64,000 bases of DNA from NCBI RefSeq assembly GCF_024343775.1, contig NZ_RJUF01000004.1, positions 62,001 through 126,000 on the forward strand. The letters are read 5' to 3'. Positions 34,114 through 49,021 of the stretch are shown here, piece by piece. How positions within the stretch are numbered: the stretch's first letter is position 1; every line of letters starts with the position of its first letter. This DNA is from Lacihabitans soyangensis. GTDB taxonomy: Bacteria > Bacteroidota > Bacteroidia > Cytophagales > Spirosomataceae. The notes under the pieces were generated by a model, which saw only the letters and a program-made list of their open reading frames with translations, was not told the origin of the DNA and made no database searches. Position numbers and translations under genes: made by a program.

Positions 34114-35751
34114 TCAAGCCTTACCTTCAATAAACTCCCCAAAAGTCCAATATTTCGAATACAATTTCTTATAAATCTCCACCTTCTCTTTTTCAGGAAA
34201 ATAGGTAGCATCAAAACCTGAACCCATGGCTTTTTGAGCTTCATTTATGTTTATAAATACACCGGCGGCAGTGGCGGCGTTCATAGCAGCACCTAATGCA
34301 CATGCCTGATCGGAACTTGCCACTTTTATGGGCATGTCCAACACATTTGCCAATGTTTGCATCACAAAAGCCGACTTTTTAGCCACGCCACCTATAGAAA
34401 TCACTTGTTTGATTGGCACCCCTTCATTGATAAATCTATCAACAATGGCCTTTGACCCATAGGCAGTAGCCTCTACCAAAGCTTTGAATATCTGTGCTGC
34501 GTCTGAACCCAAATTAAGTCCATAAATAGCTCCCTTCAAAGTATGGTTAGCATCTGGCGTGCGGCGGCCATTAAACCAATCCAAGGCGATTGGGTCATTT
34601 TCGGTAAGTGCTATTTGTGCTGCTTTCTCTGATAATTGAGGAATCAGCTTTTCTGCTAATTTATCTTTTTCATCCTGACTATCTATCAAATCAAAAACCG
34701 GTCCGAGAAGCATTTTTTGGAACCAAGCATAGACGTCACCAAAAGCAGACTGACCAGCTTCCATTCCCAACATTCCGGGTACAATAGAACCGTCAACTTG
34801 ACCACATATTCCTTTAATTAATAAATGCCCAACTTCTTCGTTTGGAGCAATTAGCATATCGCAGGTTGAGGTTCCCATTACACGAACTAGTGAGTATGGT
34901 TCTATCTCAGCACCAACACCGCCCATGTGTGCATCAAAAGCACCCACACCGATAACTACGTTTTCAGGCAAACCTAGTTTCGCCGCCCACTCTTTTGAAA
35001 TAGTTCCCATGGCTTGGTCAGAAGTATAAGTCTCTGAAAACAATCTATCTCTCAAACCTGCCAAAAGTGGATCTAATGTGGTTAGAAACTCCTCCGAAGG
35101 CAAGCCGTCAAACTCGGGGTGCCACATGGCTTTATGCCCAGCAGCACAACGACTTCTTTTCAGCGTCAAAGGATTGGTGTTGCCTGTCAGAACTGCAGAA
35201 ATCCAGTCGCAATGCTCTACCCACGAAAAAGCTTTTTCACGAATACTTGGATCAACTCTAAGGGTTCTTAAGATTTTTGCCCAAAACCACTCTGATGAAT
35301 ATATTCCACCTACATATTTGGTGTAATCAACCTTCCAACCATGAGCCAAAGTATTTAATTGTTCAGCTTCTGTATTGGCGGTATGGTCCTTCCAGAGAAT
35401 AAACATACCATTTGGATTTTCGGAAAATTCCGGCAACAATGCCAAAGGCATCCCATTTAAATCTACAGCCACTGGAGTTGAGCCAGTGGTGTCTACTGAA
35501 ATACCAACTATGTTTCGGATCACCTCTTCGCTTTGATTTTGCAAAGCACCTTTTACGGCATTTTCTAAACCTTCCAAATAATCCAATGGATGTTGACGAA
35601 ACTGCGAATTGGAAGGATCACAATACATCCCTTTTTTCCATCGCTCATAGTAATGCACATGCGATGCGATTTCCTTACCCGTGGTGTCTACCAAAAGTGC
35701 CCTTACGGAGTCGGTGCCAAAGTCTAGGCCGATAATGTATTTTATACTCAT
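34114..35751 (-). CDS. araB: L-ribulokinase
   Basis: This 545-residue FGGY-family kinase phosphorylates L-ribulose to L-ribulose 5-phosphate. The N-terminal ATPase core reads YIIGLDFGTDSVRALLVDT, which is typical of ribulokinases, and the catalytic base region is VGAFDAHMGGVGAEIEP. The C-terminal FGGY-like segment is ISIGGVAKKSAFVMQTLANV. Length agrees with bacterial AraB (about 550-566). It precedes araA by 140 bp on the same strand. Confidence 0.96.
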   Translation of the reverse strand: MSIKYIIGLDFGTDSVRALLVDTTGKEIASHVHYYERWKKGMYCDPSNSQFRQHPLDYLEGLENAVKGALQNQSEEVIRNIVGISVDTTGSTPVAVDLNGMPLALLPEFSENPNGMFILWKDHTANTEAEQLNTLAHGWKVDYTKYVGGIYSSEWFWAKILRTLRVDPSIREKAFSWVEHCDWISAVLTGNTNPLTLKRSRCAAGHKAMWHPEFDGLPSEEFLTTLDPLLAGLRDRLFSETYTSDQAMGTISKEWAAKLGLPENVVIGVGAFDAHMGGVGAEIEPYSLVRVMGTSTCDMLIAPNEEVGHLLIKGICGQVDGSIVPGMLGMEAGQSAFGDVYAWFQKMLLGPVFDLIDSQDEKDKLAEKLIPQLSEKAAQIALTENDPIALDWFNGRRTPDANHTLKGAIYGLNLGSDAAQIFKALVEATAYGSKAIVDRFINEGVPIKQVISIGGVAKKSAFVMQTLANVLDMPIKVASSDQACALGAAMNAATAAGVFININEAQKAMGSGFDATYFPEKEKVEIYKKLYSKYWTFGEFIEGKA

Positions 35752-35816
35752 TTTTTTTAACTTCCTTTTTATTAACCCACTGCTTTACTTTCTAAACTTA
35801 TTATTGATTGAATTTA

Positions 35817-36164
35817 TTAATAATCAAATTCTCGTCTATTTACAATTGGAAAAATAGGATTATAAATAACATTTACGGAGTCCCCTATTATTAACCCTTC
35901 TTCACGTGTATCACCTTTATAAGTTTTACCACCGACCACGAATGAATATGAAAACGTGTACATACCTGTAATATACCCCCTTCTCATAGCATTTTTCTCA
36001 TTAATAACCACACCTTTTGAACGTTTATGTTCTAAGATAAATAAAACTGGCCTAAAAACAAAAAAATCTGGCTGACATGTTATTGCAAGAACTATTAATC
36101 CAATTATAGCAAAAAGTCTTCTATAATTGAATTGCTTATTGGGAGATTTCTTTTTGAGTTTCAT
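35817..36164 (-). CDS. Small membrane protein, DUF3592-like
   Basis: This 115-residue protein has a basic N-terminus (KLKKKSPNKQFNYRR), one clear hydrophobic helix (about 17-45) and a soluble beta-rich tail containing YSFVVGGKTYKG and GDSVNVIYNPIFP. That pattern resembles DUF3592 proteins, whose function is unknown. It sits inside the arabinoxylan operon (65 bp from araB, 51 bp from GH51) but nothing in the sequence ties it to sugars. It could be an unrelated insertion. The reading frame is credible because of codon pattern and spacing; the role is unknown. Confidence 0.65.
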   Translation of the reverse strand: MKLKKKSPNKQFNYRRLFAIIGLIVLAITCQPDFFVFRPVLFILEHKRSKGVVINEKNAMRRGYITGMYTFSYSFVVGGKTYKGDTREEGLIIGDSVNVIYNPIFPIVNRREFDY

Positions 36165-36215
36165 TCAATGAACGTGAAGGATATAATTAATTCTAAAAAA
36201 CAAATTCCTAAAACC

Positions 36216-37757
36216 TCATTTCTTCAAATTCAAAACTACAACAGAATATGCAGGAATTGTCAATTTCAAAACACCTTTCTCCAATTTTGCACCCGAAAAA
36301 TCTTTTATCGAAACCTTGTTTGGTTGCTCGAAAGTATTGTGGTCGCTAATGTTGGCAGATGCCAAAATTTGCCCCGAAACTTTAGAGAAATCTTCACCTC
36401 TAAGATTAATTGTAACTTCGTGTGATTTACGGTAATCAATGTTTGTCAATGAAATATTCAAAGCTCCCGAAGCATCTTTTGATGCTGACGAATTTATGGC
36501 TGTCAGTTTTTTGCCATTAAACTCATAAGTTGGCGACTCGATGCTCATTGGTACAAGCGTAGCATCTTGATGCACATTATACATTTTCATGACGTGGAAT
36601 GTCGGAGTAAGCAACATTTTTTCTTCGTTGGTCAAGATAACAGCTTGCAAAACGTTTACAATTTGTGCTAAGTTTGCTCCACGAACACGGTCGGCGTGAT
36701 TGTTGAAAATGTTGAGTGTAAGACCCGCAATCATGGCATCACGCATCGTATTTTGTTGATACAAAGCACCTTTACCTTCGGCATCGGTTTCGTACCAACC
36801 GCCCCATTCGTCCACAATCAAATCAACTTTTTTCTCTGGGTCATATTTATCCATGATGGTGCTGTGCTTGGTTACAAAATCTTCCATTTTCCAAGCTTCT
36901 TCCATAGTTTTGAAATAGGTTGCTTCGTTAAAACCAACTGATGGTCCCTTGGTTTCTCGCCAACTCAACACCGAATAATGATGCAATGCCAAAGCCGACA
37001 TCATGTTGTGCGGAATGTTTTTCATCAAGGTTTCTGTCCAGTTGAAATCATCGCTACTTGCACCCGAAGCTACTTTGTATAGTTTAGACTCTGGCGTAAT
37101 ATCTTTCATGAATGTGGCATATTGGCGATAAATATTGGCGTAATATTCGGGTGTCATATTGCCACCACAACCCCAAGCCTCGTTGCCAACGCCCCAAATT
37201 TTTACGTTCCACGGTTTCTGACGACCATTTTGGATACGAAGGTCAGACATCGGGCTACCCGTTGGTTGATTTACATAACTTACCCAGTCGGCCAAATCTT
37301 TTACCGAACCGCTACCTACATTTCCTGCCAAATAAGGCTCTGCACCAATTCTTTCGCATAGATCGAGAAAATCGTGCGTGCCAAAGCTATTGTCTTCAGT
37401 TACGCCACCCCACCAAACATTGACCATTTTAGGGCGTTTTTCTTTTGGGCCAATACCATCTTTCCATTGGTAAGCATCAGCAAAGCATCCACCTGGCCAA
37501 CGAAGATTTGGCACTTTTAATTCTTTCAATGCTTGAATGACGTCGTTGCGAACGCCAGCTATGTTAGGAATTTTAGTATTTCCTTCTCCAACATACATAC
37601 CCCCATAAATACAACGACCGAGGTGTTCGGCAAAATGACCGTAGATATGTTTATTGATTTTGGTTTTGGCCAAATCAGTGTTCAATGTGATTTTGGTTTG
37701 GGCTGTTGCAGTGAGAGCAATACAACCCGCAATCAATGATAAAATTGTTTTTTTCAC
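36216..37757 (-). CDS. Alpha-L-arabinofuranosidase, GH51
   Basis: This secreted enzyme of 513 residues removes arabinofuranosyl side chains from arabinoxylan or arabinan. I start it at a GTG (37755-37757), which gives a clean signal peptide (VKKTILSLIAGCIALTATAQ) and a 19-bp gap from the gene before. The longer ATG start would run 107 bp into that gene. Catalytic residues are the acid/base glutamate in GVGNEAWGCGG and the nucleophile glutamate in VDEWGGWYETD. The (beta/alpha)8 barrel is followed by the usual C-terminal beta-domain (about 430-513). It is part of the arabinoxylan operon. Confidence 0.94.
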   Translation of the reverse strand: MKKTILSLIAGCIALTATAQTKITLNTDLAKTKINKHIYGHFAEHLGRCIYGGMYVGEGNTKIPNIAGVRNDVIQALKELKVPNLRWPGGCFADAYQWKDGIGPKEKRPKMVNVWWGGVTEDNSFGTHDFLDLCERIGAEPYLAGNVGSGSVKDLADWVSYVNQPTGSPMSDLRIQNGRQKPWNVKIWGVGNEAWGCGGNMTPEYYANIYRQYATFMKDITPESKLYKVASGASSDDFNWTETLMKNIPHNMMSALALHHYSVLSWRETKGPSVGFNEATYFKTMEEAWKMEDFVTKHSTIMDKYDPEKKVDLIVDEWGGWYETDAEGKGALYQQNTMRDAMIAGLTLNIFNNHADRVRGANLAQIVNVLQAVILTNEEKMLLTPTFHVMKMYNVHQDATLVPMSIESPTYEFNGKKLTAINSSASKDASGALNISLTNIDYRKSHEVTINLRGEDFSKVSGQILASANISDHNTFEQPNKVSIKDFSGAKLEKGVLKLTIPAYSVVVLNLKK

Positions 37758-37776
37758 TTTATTTCGAAATTGGTTT

Positions 37777-39711
<1,935 letters not shown>

Positions 39712-39733
39712 TTAAAAAGGTGAAAGACTGAGG

Positions 39734-40996
39734 TTATTTGGCGGGTTCAATGATTTTGTAATTTCCACTGAGGTGCATCAAACTGAATAAATACATTAAC
39801 CCATCGAAGTAAGGGTCGAAATAACCATCTTCGTAAGGTTCAAGTTTGGCATTCCAGATGGCATCAACGAAATCTTTGCTGTCTTTTTTGTTATTTATAA
39901 GGGCTGTTGTGGCCGCTGTAGAAACCAAACCGATAGAATGGCGAAGTTTTTTAACTGGACCAGCTTGCAAAATAAATTCTGGTTTTGAGCCGTCGAGATT
40001 AAACTGGTCGTCGTAGGTATCCAAACCTTTTGAACGCAAGAAGTTTTGGAATCTTTTGGCATAATCCAATTGCCATTTTTTGTCTTTTCCGTACCAAGTA
40101 TAATCCATTGCAATGTTCATCGGTACACGCCAAGAGTCATATCTAAAACCTGGCGGCATCCAACGAGTGGGGTGTGGAGCTCCACTAAATTCGGTATAAT
40201 CTGAATTTAAGGCAGTTACTGGATGGCAAGCTCGGTGTAAAAATACTCTTGAAGTATCGGCACAGGCTTTGTAAAAATCTTCGTGACCATCTTTTGCATA
40301 TTTTGCCCAAATTTCATAAAATGCTGGCAAGTGATAAGATGGGTCAGTCCATTTATAATTGGCACCTTCTGGCACGAAACTTATCTGTTTGGCATCGGTA
40401 TTGATGACATTGTAGATATTTCCTGTACCGTCTTTTTTCCACATATTGTCTAAAATACGGCGGGCTTCTTTGTAATAATTGATGCCCGTATCGTTGCCCC
40501 AACGGTTAGAGGCAAACAAAAGGCTAGTTACAAAATAGAGTTCACCATCAGAAGCCGAACCTTGCGAGTTTTTCTTTTTTGTTATAGGATTAATACTCCA
40601 CGCAAAATACGCCTCTCTTGGCCCGCTTTGGTGCTGAGAATATTTAACTGCCCATCGCCAAATTTTATCAAAAACTTCTTTTTTATTTAGTTGAACGGCC
40701 ACCATCATGCCGTACGACATTCCTTCGGAACGTGCATCTTTGTTTTTTACATCCGAAACATAAGCCAAAGAGTCTTCTTCTTCAAAATAAACTTTGTTTG
40801 GGCCTTCAAAAACATCATAATATGCTTTTTGAAGTTTGGCGTCTATATCTTTTTGGCTATAACCCATTTCCTTAAATACATTTCTGTACTTAGGTTTTTG
40901 TGCATTTATGGTAAACGAACAAAAGAGCAATAAACCTAAAAGACCGACGAGCCTTTTATATTGATTGTAATATTTAGTTTTTTCTTGTTTCATCAA
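39734..40996 (-). CDS. GH8 glycoside hydrolase, probable xylanase or exo-oligoxylanase
   Basis: This 420-residue protein belongs to GH8. An N-terminal hydrophobic segment (about 14-32) suggests secretion. The (alpha/alpha)6 barrel landmarks are ARSEGMSYGMMVAVQL (general-acid glutamate), GSASDGELYFVTSLLFAS (aspartate) and MNIAMDYTWYGKD. The sequence resembles the xylan-active branch (reducing-end xylose-releasing exo-oligoxylanase) more than cellulases or chitosanases. Context of GH43, GH51 and esterases agrees. Exact mode (endo or reducing-end exo) cannot be decided by reading. Confidence 0.88.
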   Translation of the reverse strand: MMKQEKTKYYNQYKRLVGLLGLLLFCSFTINAQKPKYRNVFKEMGYSQKDIDAKLQKAYYDVFEGPNKVYFEEEDSLAYVSDVKNKDARSEGMSYGMMVAVQLNKKEVFDKIWRWAVKYSQHQSGPREAYFAWSINPITKKKNSQGSASDGELYFVTSLLFASNRWGNDTGINYYKEARRILDNMWKKDGTGNIYNVINTDAKQISFVPEGANYKWTDPSYHLPAFYEIWAKYAKDGHEDFYKACADTSRVFLHRACHPVTALNSDYTEFSGAPHPTRWMPPGFRYDSWRVPMNIAMDYTWYGKDKKWQLDYAKRFQNFLRSKGLDTYDDQFNLDGSKPEFILQAGPVKKLRHSIGLVSTAATTALINNKKDSKDFVDAIWNAKLEPYEDGYFDPYFDGLMYLFSLMHLSGNYKIIEPAK

Positions 40997-41017
40997 TCTT
41001 TGGTAATTTAAAATATT

Positions 41018-41101
41018 CTAAAAATGGAACGCTGATAACGCTGATGAAAGCAACGCTGATGCCCGCAGATTTTTCGTTGATTTCAGCATCCCATTTCTAA
41101 A
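41018..41101. repeat. AACGCTGAT repeat element between two operon genes
   Basis: Three copies of AACGCTGAT (41028-41036, 41037-41045, 41052-41060) stand within a larger imperfect inverted repeat whose ends are CTAAAAATGG (41018) and CCATTTCTAA (41091). The 131-bp gap between the GH8 gene and the next esterase gene is the widest in this part of the operon and is largely this element. Confidence 0.6.
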
Positions 41102-41127
41102 AATAAAGCTATACTTTATTTTGGTTA

Positions 41128-43344
<2,217 letters not shown>

Positions 43345-44508
43345 TTATTTAAACAAAATTGGCAAAGTTTCATTGAGGTATTGCTTCACATTCATCCAAG
43401 TATGTCCACCTGGAATGGCGTAGGTTTTCACATTTATTTTCTTATCTTTCAAATATGCTTCCCATTCAGTTGTGCCTTTGTATAAGAAATCTTCCGTACC
43501 AATGCCTGACCATAGAAGTTTAAAATCTTTGTTGGTTTTAGCAGGATTTGCCGTGATGTTCGTAAAACTTTTGTCCATTTCAGCAGGCGAAATGTATGAC
43601 GCATAACTACATACGTAAGCAAATTTATCGACATTGTTAAAGGCAGCACGGAGCGTTTGACCGCCACCACGAGAGAAACCACCAATAGCACGGTTATCAC
43701 GGTTGGCAATTACTCGATAATTTTTCTCGACGTAAGGAATAATGTTCGTAATAAGGTCTGTTTCAAACAATTTCATGCGTTTGAGGGCATCTTCACCATC
43801 ACGGCTCATCACATCAGATGGTTTATCTTTACCAGTTTGTTCGGCAATGCGTGCCATCGGATTTCCGTAAGGCATCACCACAATCATTGGTTTTGCTTTA
43901 CCATGGGCAATCATATTATCGAGCATTAAGTGAACTTTTCCTACTTTCCAAAAAGTTTCCTCAGTATCTGTTGTACCACTGATTAGGTAATAAACTGGAT
44001 ATTTTTTTGCCGTTTCTTTGCTATAACCTGCTGGCGTGTAAACTACAACAGTACCCGTTGAGCCTTCAACTGATGGATAATATTCGTATGTGATTGAGCC
44101 ATGAGGTACATTTTGAAGTGCATAAATTGCAGGAGAATCCGATGGGATTTCTACCAAACTACCCTTGAAACGCTCATTTGGGAATAAATACGTATTAGCT
44201 GGGTCGTTTACGGTAACTCCATCTACTTTAAATCCATACGGATAAATATCAGGCTTAACAGGGCCAACTGTTATTGACCAAACACCATTTTCGCCTTTGG
44301 TCATTGGTACATTTGCCGAACCAAATTGGTTGCCATCAAGCAAAATAGTGGTGGCAGTCGGTGCTAAAAATGAGAAAGTTACTGTCTTATCAGGATTTAC
44401 TTTCGGAGAAACCACAATTGGGCCACGAGGTGGTTGTCCCTGTGCAAAATTGCTAAAGCCCAAAAAAGCAATTAGAGCCAAAAGGAATAGACTTTTGTTT
44501 GTTTTCAT
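43345..44508 (-). CDS. CE1-like carbohydrate esterase with N-terminal E-set domain (paralogue 3)
   Basis: This 387-residue secreted protein (signal peptide to about 24) repeats the E-set plus esterase architecture: [27 protein letters not shown], nucleophile elbow GFSRGG and [13 protein letters not shown]. In the usual HG oxyanion position it reads LISGT instead of L-H-G, a noticeable change. A longer insertion (about residues 220-240, PMARIAEQTGKDKPSDVMSR) separates it from paralogue 2. It lies 6 bp from paralogue 2 and 19 bp from paralogue 4. Confidence 0.87.
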   Translation of the reverse strand: MKTNKSLFLLALIAFLGFSNFAQGQPPRGPIVVSPKVNPDKTVTFSFLAPTATTILLDGNQFGSANVPMTKGENGVWSITVGPVKPDIYPYGFKVDGVTVNDPANTYLFPNERFKGSLVEIPSDSPAIYALQNVPHGSITYEYYPSVEGSTGTVVVYTPAGYSKETAKKYPVYYLISGTTDTEETFWKVGKVHLMLDNMIAHGKAKPMIVVMPYGNPMARIAEQTGKDKPSDVMSRDGEDALKRMKLFETDLITNIIPYVEKNYRVIANRDNRAIGGFSRGGGQTLRAAFNNVDKFAYVCSYASYISPAEMDKSFTNITANPAKTNKDFKLLWSGIGTEDFLYKGTTEWEAYLKDKKINVKTYAIPGGHTWMNVKQYLNETLPILFK

Positions 44509-44527
44509 AATTATAGAGAAAGGTTTA

Positions 44528-45649
<1,122 letters not shown>

Positions 45650-45667
45650 TTAAGGATTGATTATTAA

Positions 45668-47236
45668 TTACTTAGCCCATTCTTTACCTTCGGGCGTTCT
45701 TCGCCATTCAAAATATTTATCCAAAACTTTCATGGCGTCTTCACTTGGAACTGGCCCCATGTAGGCTTTTTGGTTGAAATACATCACCTTAGGATTTTTA
45801 GGTGAAAACGCCTCCCATTTAGGTACAGAACCGCCATTGGGATGACCGTATTTTGCAAAATTTGTCCAATAGGTCATGATAGTTTCAGAAACGGCTTCGT
45901 CGGTTGGAGTACGATTTTGGTCAGCAGGATTCAAATTTCCAAACACAAAAGCTACATCTTGCCCATGAGGTGAGCCGTAGCCATATTTTGGAAAACCAAC
46001 TGGATGCTCTGGGTGTTGGTCGAGATAATAGTAAAATACTTTTTCTTTCGATGTTTTAGCTTGCAGGTTAGCCCAAGCCCAAGTTTGCCAGCCAAAAGCC
46101 GCATCACGAGCGAGGTCACGAGCAGTTTTTGGTACATTATTCTCGCCTACAGGATAGGCCTTTATCAAACTTTCTGCAAATTTCCCATAGCGTTTTTGGG
46201 TACTTTCGATATAATCTTTGGGTGTTTTTGGAGGCTGAAAACTCGCTCCTTCATCTGAATTATAACCTATTAAGACAGGAGTATGGTTGTATTTGCCTTT
46301 TTCGTATAAAACGTGTTGGTCGTCAGGAACTACATAACCATCCACAATCGGCCAGCCGCCTGGCTGCCCAAATCCGCCTGGGAGTTTTTCGGCTGGAATT
46401 GCTCTCATTTCAGCGAGAGATTTTGCACCTGTTTTTTGCATGAATTCTACTCCTTGGATTTCGGCCAAAGATAATAACTTCATGTTTTCGCCTGGGTACG
46501 TAGTAGTTCTGTTTGGTCCAAACGAACCGCCACTTTGCGAAATAGCTCCATGAAAAAGTCCTTTTGCCAAAGGTGAAGCACAAAGCATACTTACGGCAAT
46601 TCCTCCTGCTGATTCACCAAAAATGGTAACCTTATCAGGATTTCCGCCAAACTGTTTGATGTTTTCTTTTATCCATTTCAAACCAGCAATCATGTCCAGA
46701 AGTCCATAATTTCCTGATGTTTTCTGTGCAGTTTCGGCACTGAGTTCGGGGTGAGCCAAAAAGCCCAACTGACCAACTCGGTAGGCAATGCTTACCAAAA
46801 TTACGCCCTTTTTGGCTAATTTTTCACCATTAGAAACAGGCTCTGCGGTAGAACCAAAGGCAAAACCACCGCCATAAATCCATACCAATACAGGTAGATT
46901 TTCGTTGGCCGTTTTGGCTGGCGACCAAACGTTTAAGTACAGGCAATCTTCACTTTTACCCGAAGGCGGATTCCCACCTTGAAACGGAACAGGTGCAAAC
47001 TTGGTGGTTTCTTTCACTCCCGACCAACTTTGTGCAGATTGTGGGGCTTTCCAACGTAATTCACCAACTGGTGGAGCGGCAAAAGGAATACCTTTGAAAA
47101 CAGCCAATCCATTTTCGACTGTGCCTTGAATCAATCCTTCTTTTACCTTTATTGGGCCACTGATTTGAGCAAAATTGAGCAATGGTACGAATAGAAATGC
47201 AATTAATTTGTTAGTTATAGCATTTTTCATAATCAT
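45668..47236 (-). CDS. Carboxylesterase, type B family
   Basis: This 522-residue secreted protein has a hydrophobic N-terminus (an alternative ATG two codons in gives MKNAITNKLIAFLFV) and the complete type-B carboxylesterase fold. Landmarks are GIPFAAPPVGELRWKAP, SEDCLYLNVW, the nucleophile elbow GESAGG (about residue 212), the acid residue in GYNSDEGASF and the histidine in SPHGQDVAFVFGN. Such enzymes cleave carboxylic esters; in this operon it may act on acylated oligosaccharides or hydroxycinnamate esters. It is 5 bp from the frameshifted hydrolase. Confidence 0.92.
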   Translation of the reverse strand: MIMKNAITNKLIAFLFVPLLNFAQISGPIKVKEGLIQGTVENGLAVFKGIPFAAPPVGELRWKAPQSAQSWSGVKETTKFAPVPFQGGNPPSGKSEDCLYLNVWSPAKTANENLPVLVWIYGGGFAFGSTAEPVSNGEKLAKKGVILVSIAYRVGQLGFLAHPELSAETAQKTSGNYGLLDMIAGLKWIKENIKQFGGNPDKVTIFGESAGGIAVSMLCASPLAKGLFHGAISQSGGSFGPNRTTTYPGENMKLLSLAEIQGVEFMQKTGAKSLAEMRAIPAEKLPGGFGQPGGWPIVDGYVVPDDQHVLYEKGKYNHTPVLIGYNSDEGASFQPPKTPKDYIESTQKRYGKFAESLIKAYPVGENNVPKTARDLARDAAFGWQTWAWANLQAKTSKEKVFYYYLDQHPEHPVGFPKYGYGSPHGQDVAFVFGNLNPADQNRTPTDEAVSETIMTYWTNFAKYGHPNGGSVPKWEAFSPKNPKVMYFNQKAYMGPVPSEDAMKVLDKYFEWRRTPEGKEWAK

Positions 47237-47241
47237 CTGAT

Positions 47242-48119
47242 TTACAATAAATTATTTCGTTTCATCCAATCGAAAAGTGGGTCTGTCCACCCCTTGTAAC
47301 GGAAGATAAATCCGTGGTCGCCTTTTGGGTAAACGTGCATTTCTACCTCAACTTTGTTTTTACGAAGTTTTTCAAAATATTGAATGCTATTATCAACATC
47401 CACCACTTTATCATCGGCAGCGTGAGTAAGCCAAGTGATTGGCGTATTAGCTTTTACCTGTAATTCATTAGAAAACAAATCTTTGTCTTCTTGAGAAGGC
47501 GTTTTACCAATCAAGGCATCACGAGAACCGCCATGCGTGAGGGCATCTTGCATTGTGATTACTGGGTAAACGAGAATCTGGAAATCAGGTCGAAGATTGG
47601 TATTCTGAGGGTTTTCGATGTAAGATTTCTCGAAATGTGTAGCGGCTGTACTTGCCAAATGCCCGCCCGCACTAAAGCCCATTATGCCAATTTTATTTTT
47701 GTCTATACCATATTTTTCGGCATTTTCACGCAAGTATTTGATGGCTTGTTGTGCATCTTGTAAGGCCCGATTTTCTTGTCCTCCATGATTTCATCGCTTG
47801 GCAAACGATATTTCAATACAAATGCGGAAATCCCTTTTTCTACAAGGCTTTTGGCTGTTCCGAGACCTTCTCCATTATAAACGATTACACCATAGCCACC
47901 GCCCGCAATTACGATTACTGCCGTTCCATTCGGTTTTTCGGGCTTAATATATTCGAGTGTTGGCACAGTTACATTGCGGTACATGCCACGGTCAAATGTC
48001 TCCGCTTTTTCAGTAGGCTTGGCGTTGGCAACTTGTGCAGGATAGAGTTTTATAATTTCCTGCGAAAAAGCGGAAAACCCACACAAGAGAGCGGTTATTA
48101 AGAGGAATTTATTTTTCAT
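47242..48119 (-). pseudogene. Alpha/beta hydrolase (acetylxylan esterase-like), frameshifted
   Basis: Two overlapping reading frames cover one family. The first (48119 to about 47766) has a signal peptide, AVIVIAGGGYGVIVYNGEG and FVLKYRLPSDE. The second (about 47764 to 47242) has GIMGFSAGGHLAST (nucleophile), TWLTHAADDKVVDVDNS (acid) and YPKGDHGFIF (histidine). Adding one base near 47764-47767 (minus strand GGGCCTTACAAG) restores the family sequence GPLQDAQQAIKYLRENAEKY. So this is a single-base deletion, either a true recent mutation or a sequencing/assembly error. All catalytic residues survive across the two frames. Confidence 0.88.
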
Positions 48120-48178
48120 TGTAAGGTTGAATTAAAATATCGGTTATTGTCTGTGCGGACACAGACAATGGCATTTTT

Positions 48179-49015
48179 TTATTTTTTTGAATATTGCATT
48201 AAAGCTTCAGCGTAGCGTTTGCCAAATTCACGAACACCTGCTGAGTCGAAATGCAAACCATCTTTGGCAGCAGTAAGACCAGTTGATGAAACCACCACCG
48301 CTTTAGGAATTGTTTGTGGAAGCGTGGCGATGATTGGATTGTGGCTCGCACATTTGCCCCCTTGTTCTGCTGATACCAATTCACCTGACAACAAAGGAAT
48401 AGAATTTGGGGCTATGTTTAAATCGGTTAAAATATCATCATAAATCTTTTTAACTTGGGCTGGCCAAGTTTTGTCACCCGTATTTGATTCTCCTTGGTGG
48501 AGCAAAATGCCTTTGATAAATCCTGATTTTTGAGCGATTTTGGCCATTTCTATCAACCTTTCGTAGGGATTTCCACCGTAGGCATCGGCCATTCGTATCA
48601 TCCATGGTCTCTCTTTGGCAGAGGAGTCCAAGTAAGCTTTATATTTTACTTTATCAAAAATCTCGATTTTACTTCCTGCCACCGCTACATGAACCAAGCC
48701 GAGTGTTTGGTTTTGAGGCATATTCTGAATCATTGTTCTACCAAAATAGTCAGCTGGCGAAAGACGAGTATCACAACGGCAGAGAGGTGGTTTTGCGGTG
48801 TACCATTGCCCCTTTTGGCGGTTGAGTTTAGCACAATCTAAGGCTTCCAAGACTTTAAAACGACTGTCGATATTGACGGTATCTTGTGCTTCAATGCGTG
48901 CCGCACCCTCCATATTTGACTGACCAATGCAGAGATAGATATGGAAATTAGGGTCTTGTGCGAAAACTTTGCCCATCAACAGCAGTAAACTAATAGAAAG
49001 TAATAGCTTTTTCAT
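48179..49015 (-). CDS. SGNH/SASA-domain carbohydrate acetylesterase (CE6-like)
   Basis: This 278-residue secreted protein (signal peptide to about 19) shows the sialate O-acetylesterase/CE6 pattern: YLCIGQSNMEGAAR with the nucleophile serine, GILLHQGESNTGD, and the Asp-His pair in DGLHFDSAGVREFG. Family members remove acetyl groups from xylan or other glycans. It is 6 bp after the first GH43 gene, so ester removal and debranching are co-expressed. Acetylxylan activity is inferred from the locus. Confidence 0.9.
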   Translation of the reverse strand: MKKLLLSISLLLLMGKVFAQDPNFHIYLCIGQSNMEGAARIEAQDTVNIDSRFKVLEALDCAKLNRQKGQWYTAKPPLCRCDTRLSPADYFGRTMIQNMPQNQTLGLVHVAVAGSKIEIFDKVKYKAYLDSSAKERPWMIRMADAYGGNPYERLIEMAKIAQKSGFIKGILLHQGESNTGDKTWPAQVKKIYDDILTDLNIAPNSIPLLSGELVSAEQGGKCASHNPIIATLPQTIPKAVVVSSTGLTAAKDGLHFDSAGVREFGKRYAEALMQYSKK

Positions 49016-49021
49016 TGTTCT

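Noticed and set aside
45668-47236. Type-B carboxylesterase as a second broken gene
   Set aside because: All catalytic segments are present in one frame and the length is normal for the family.
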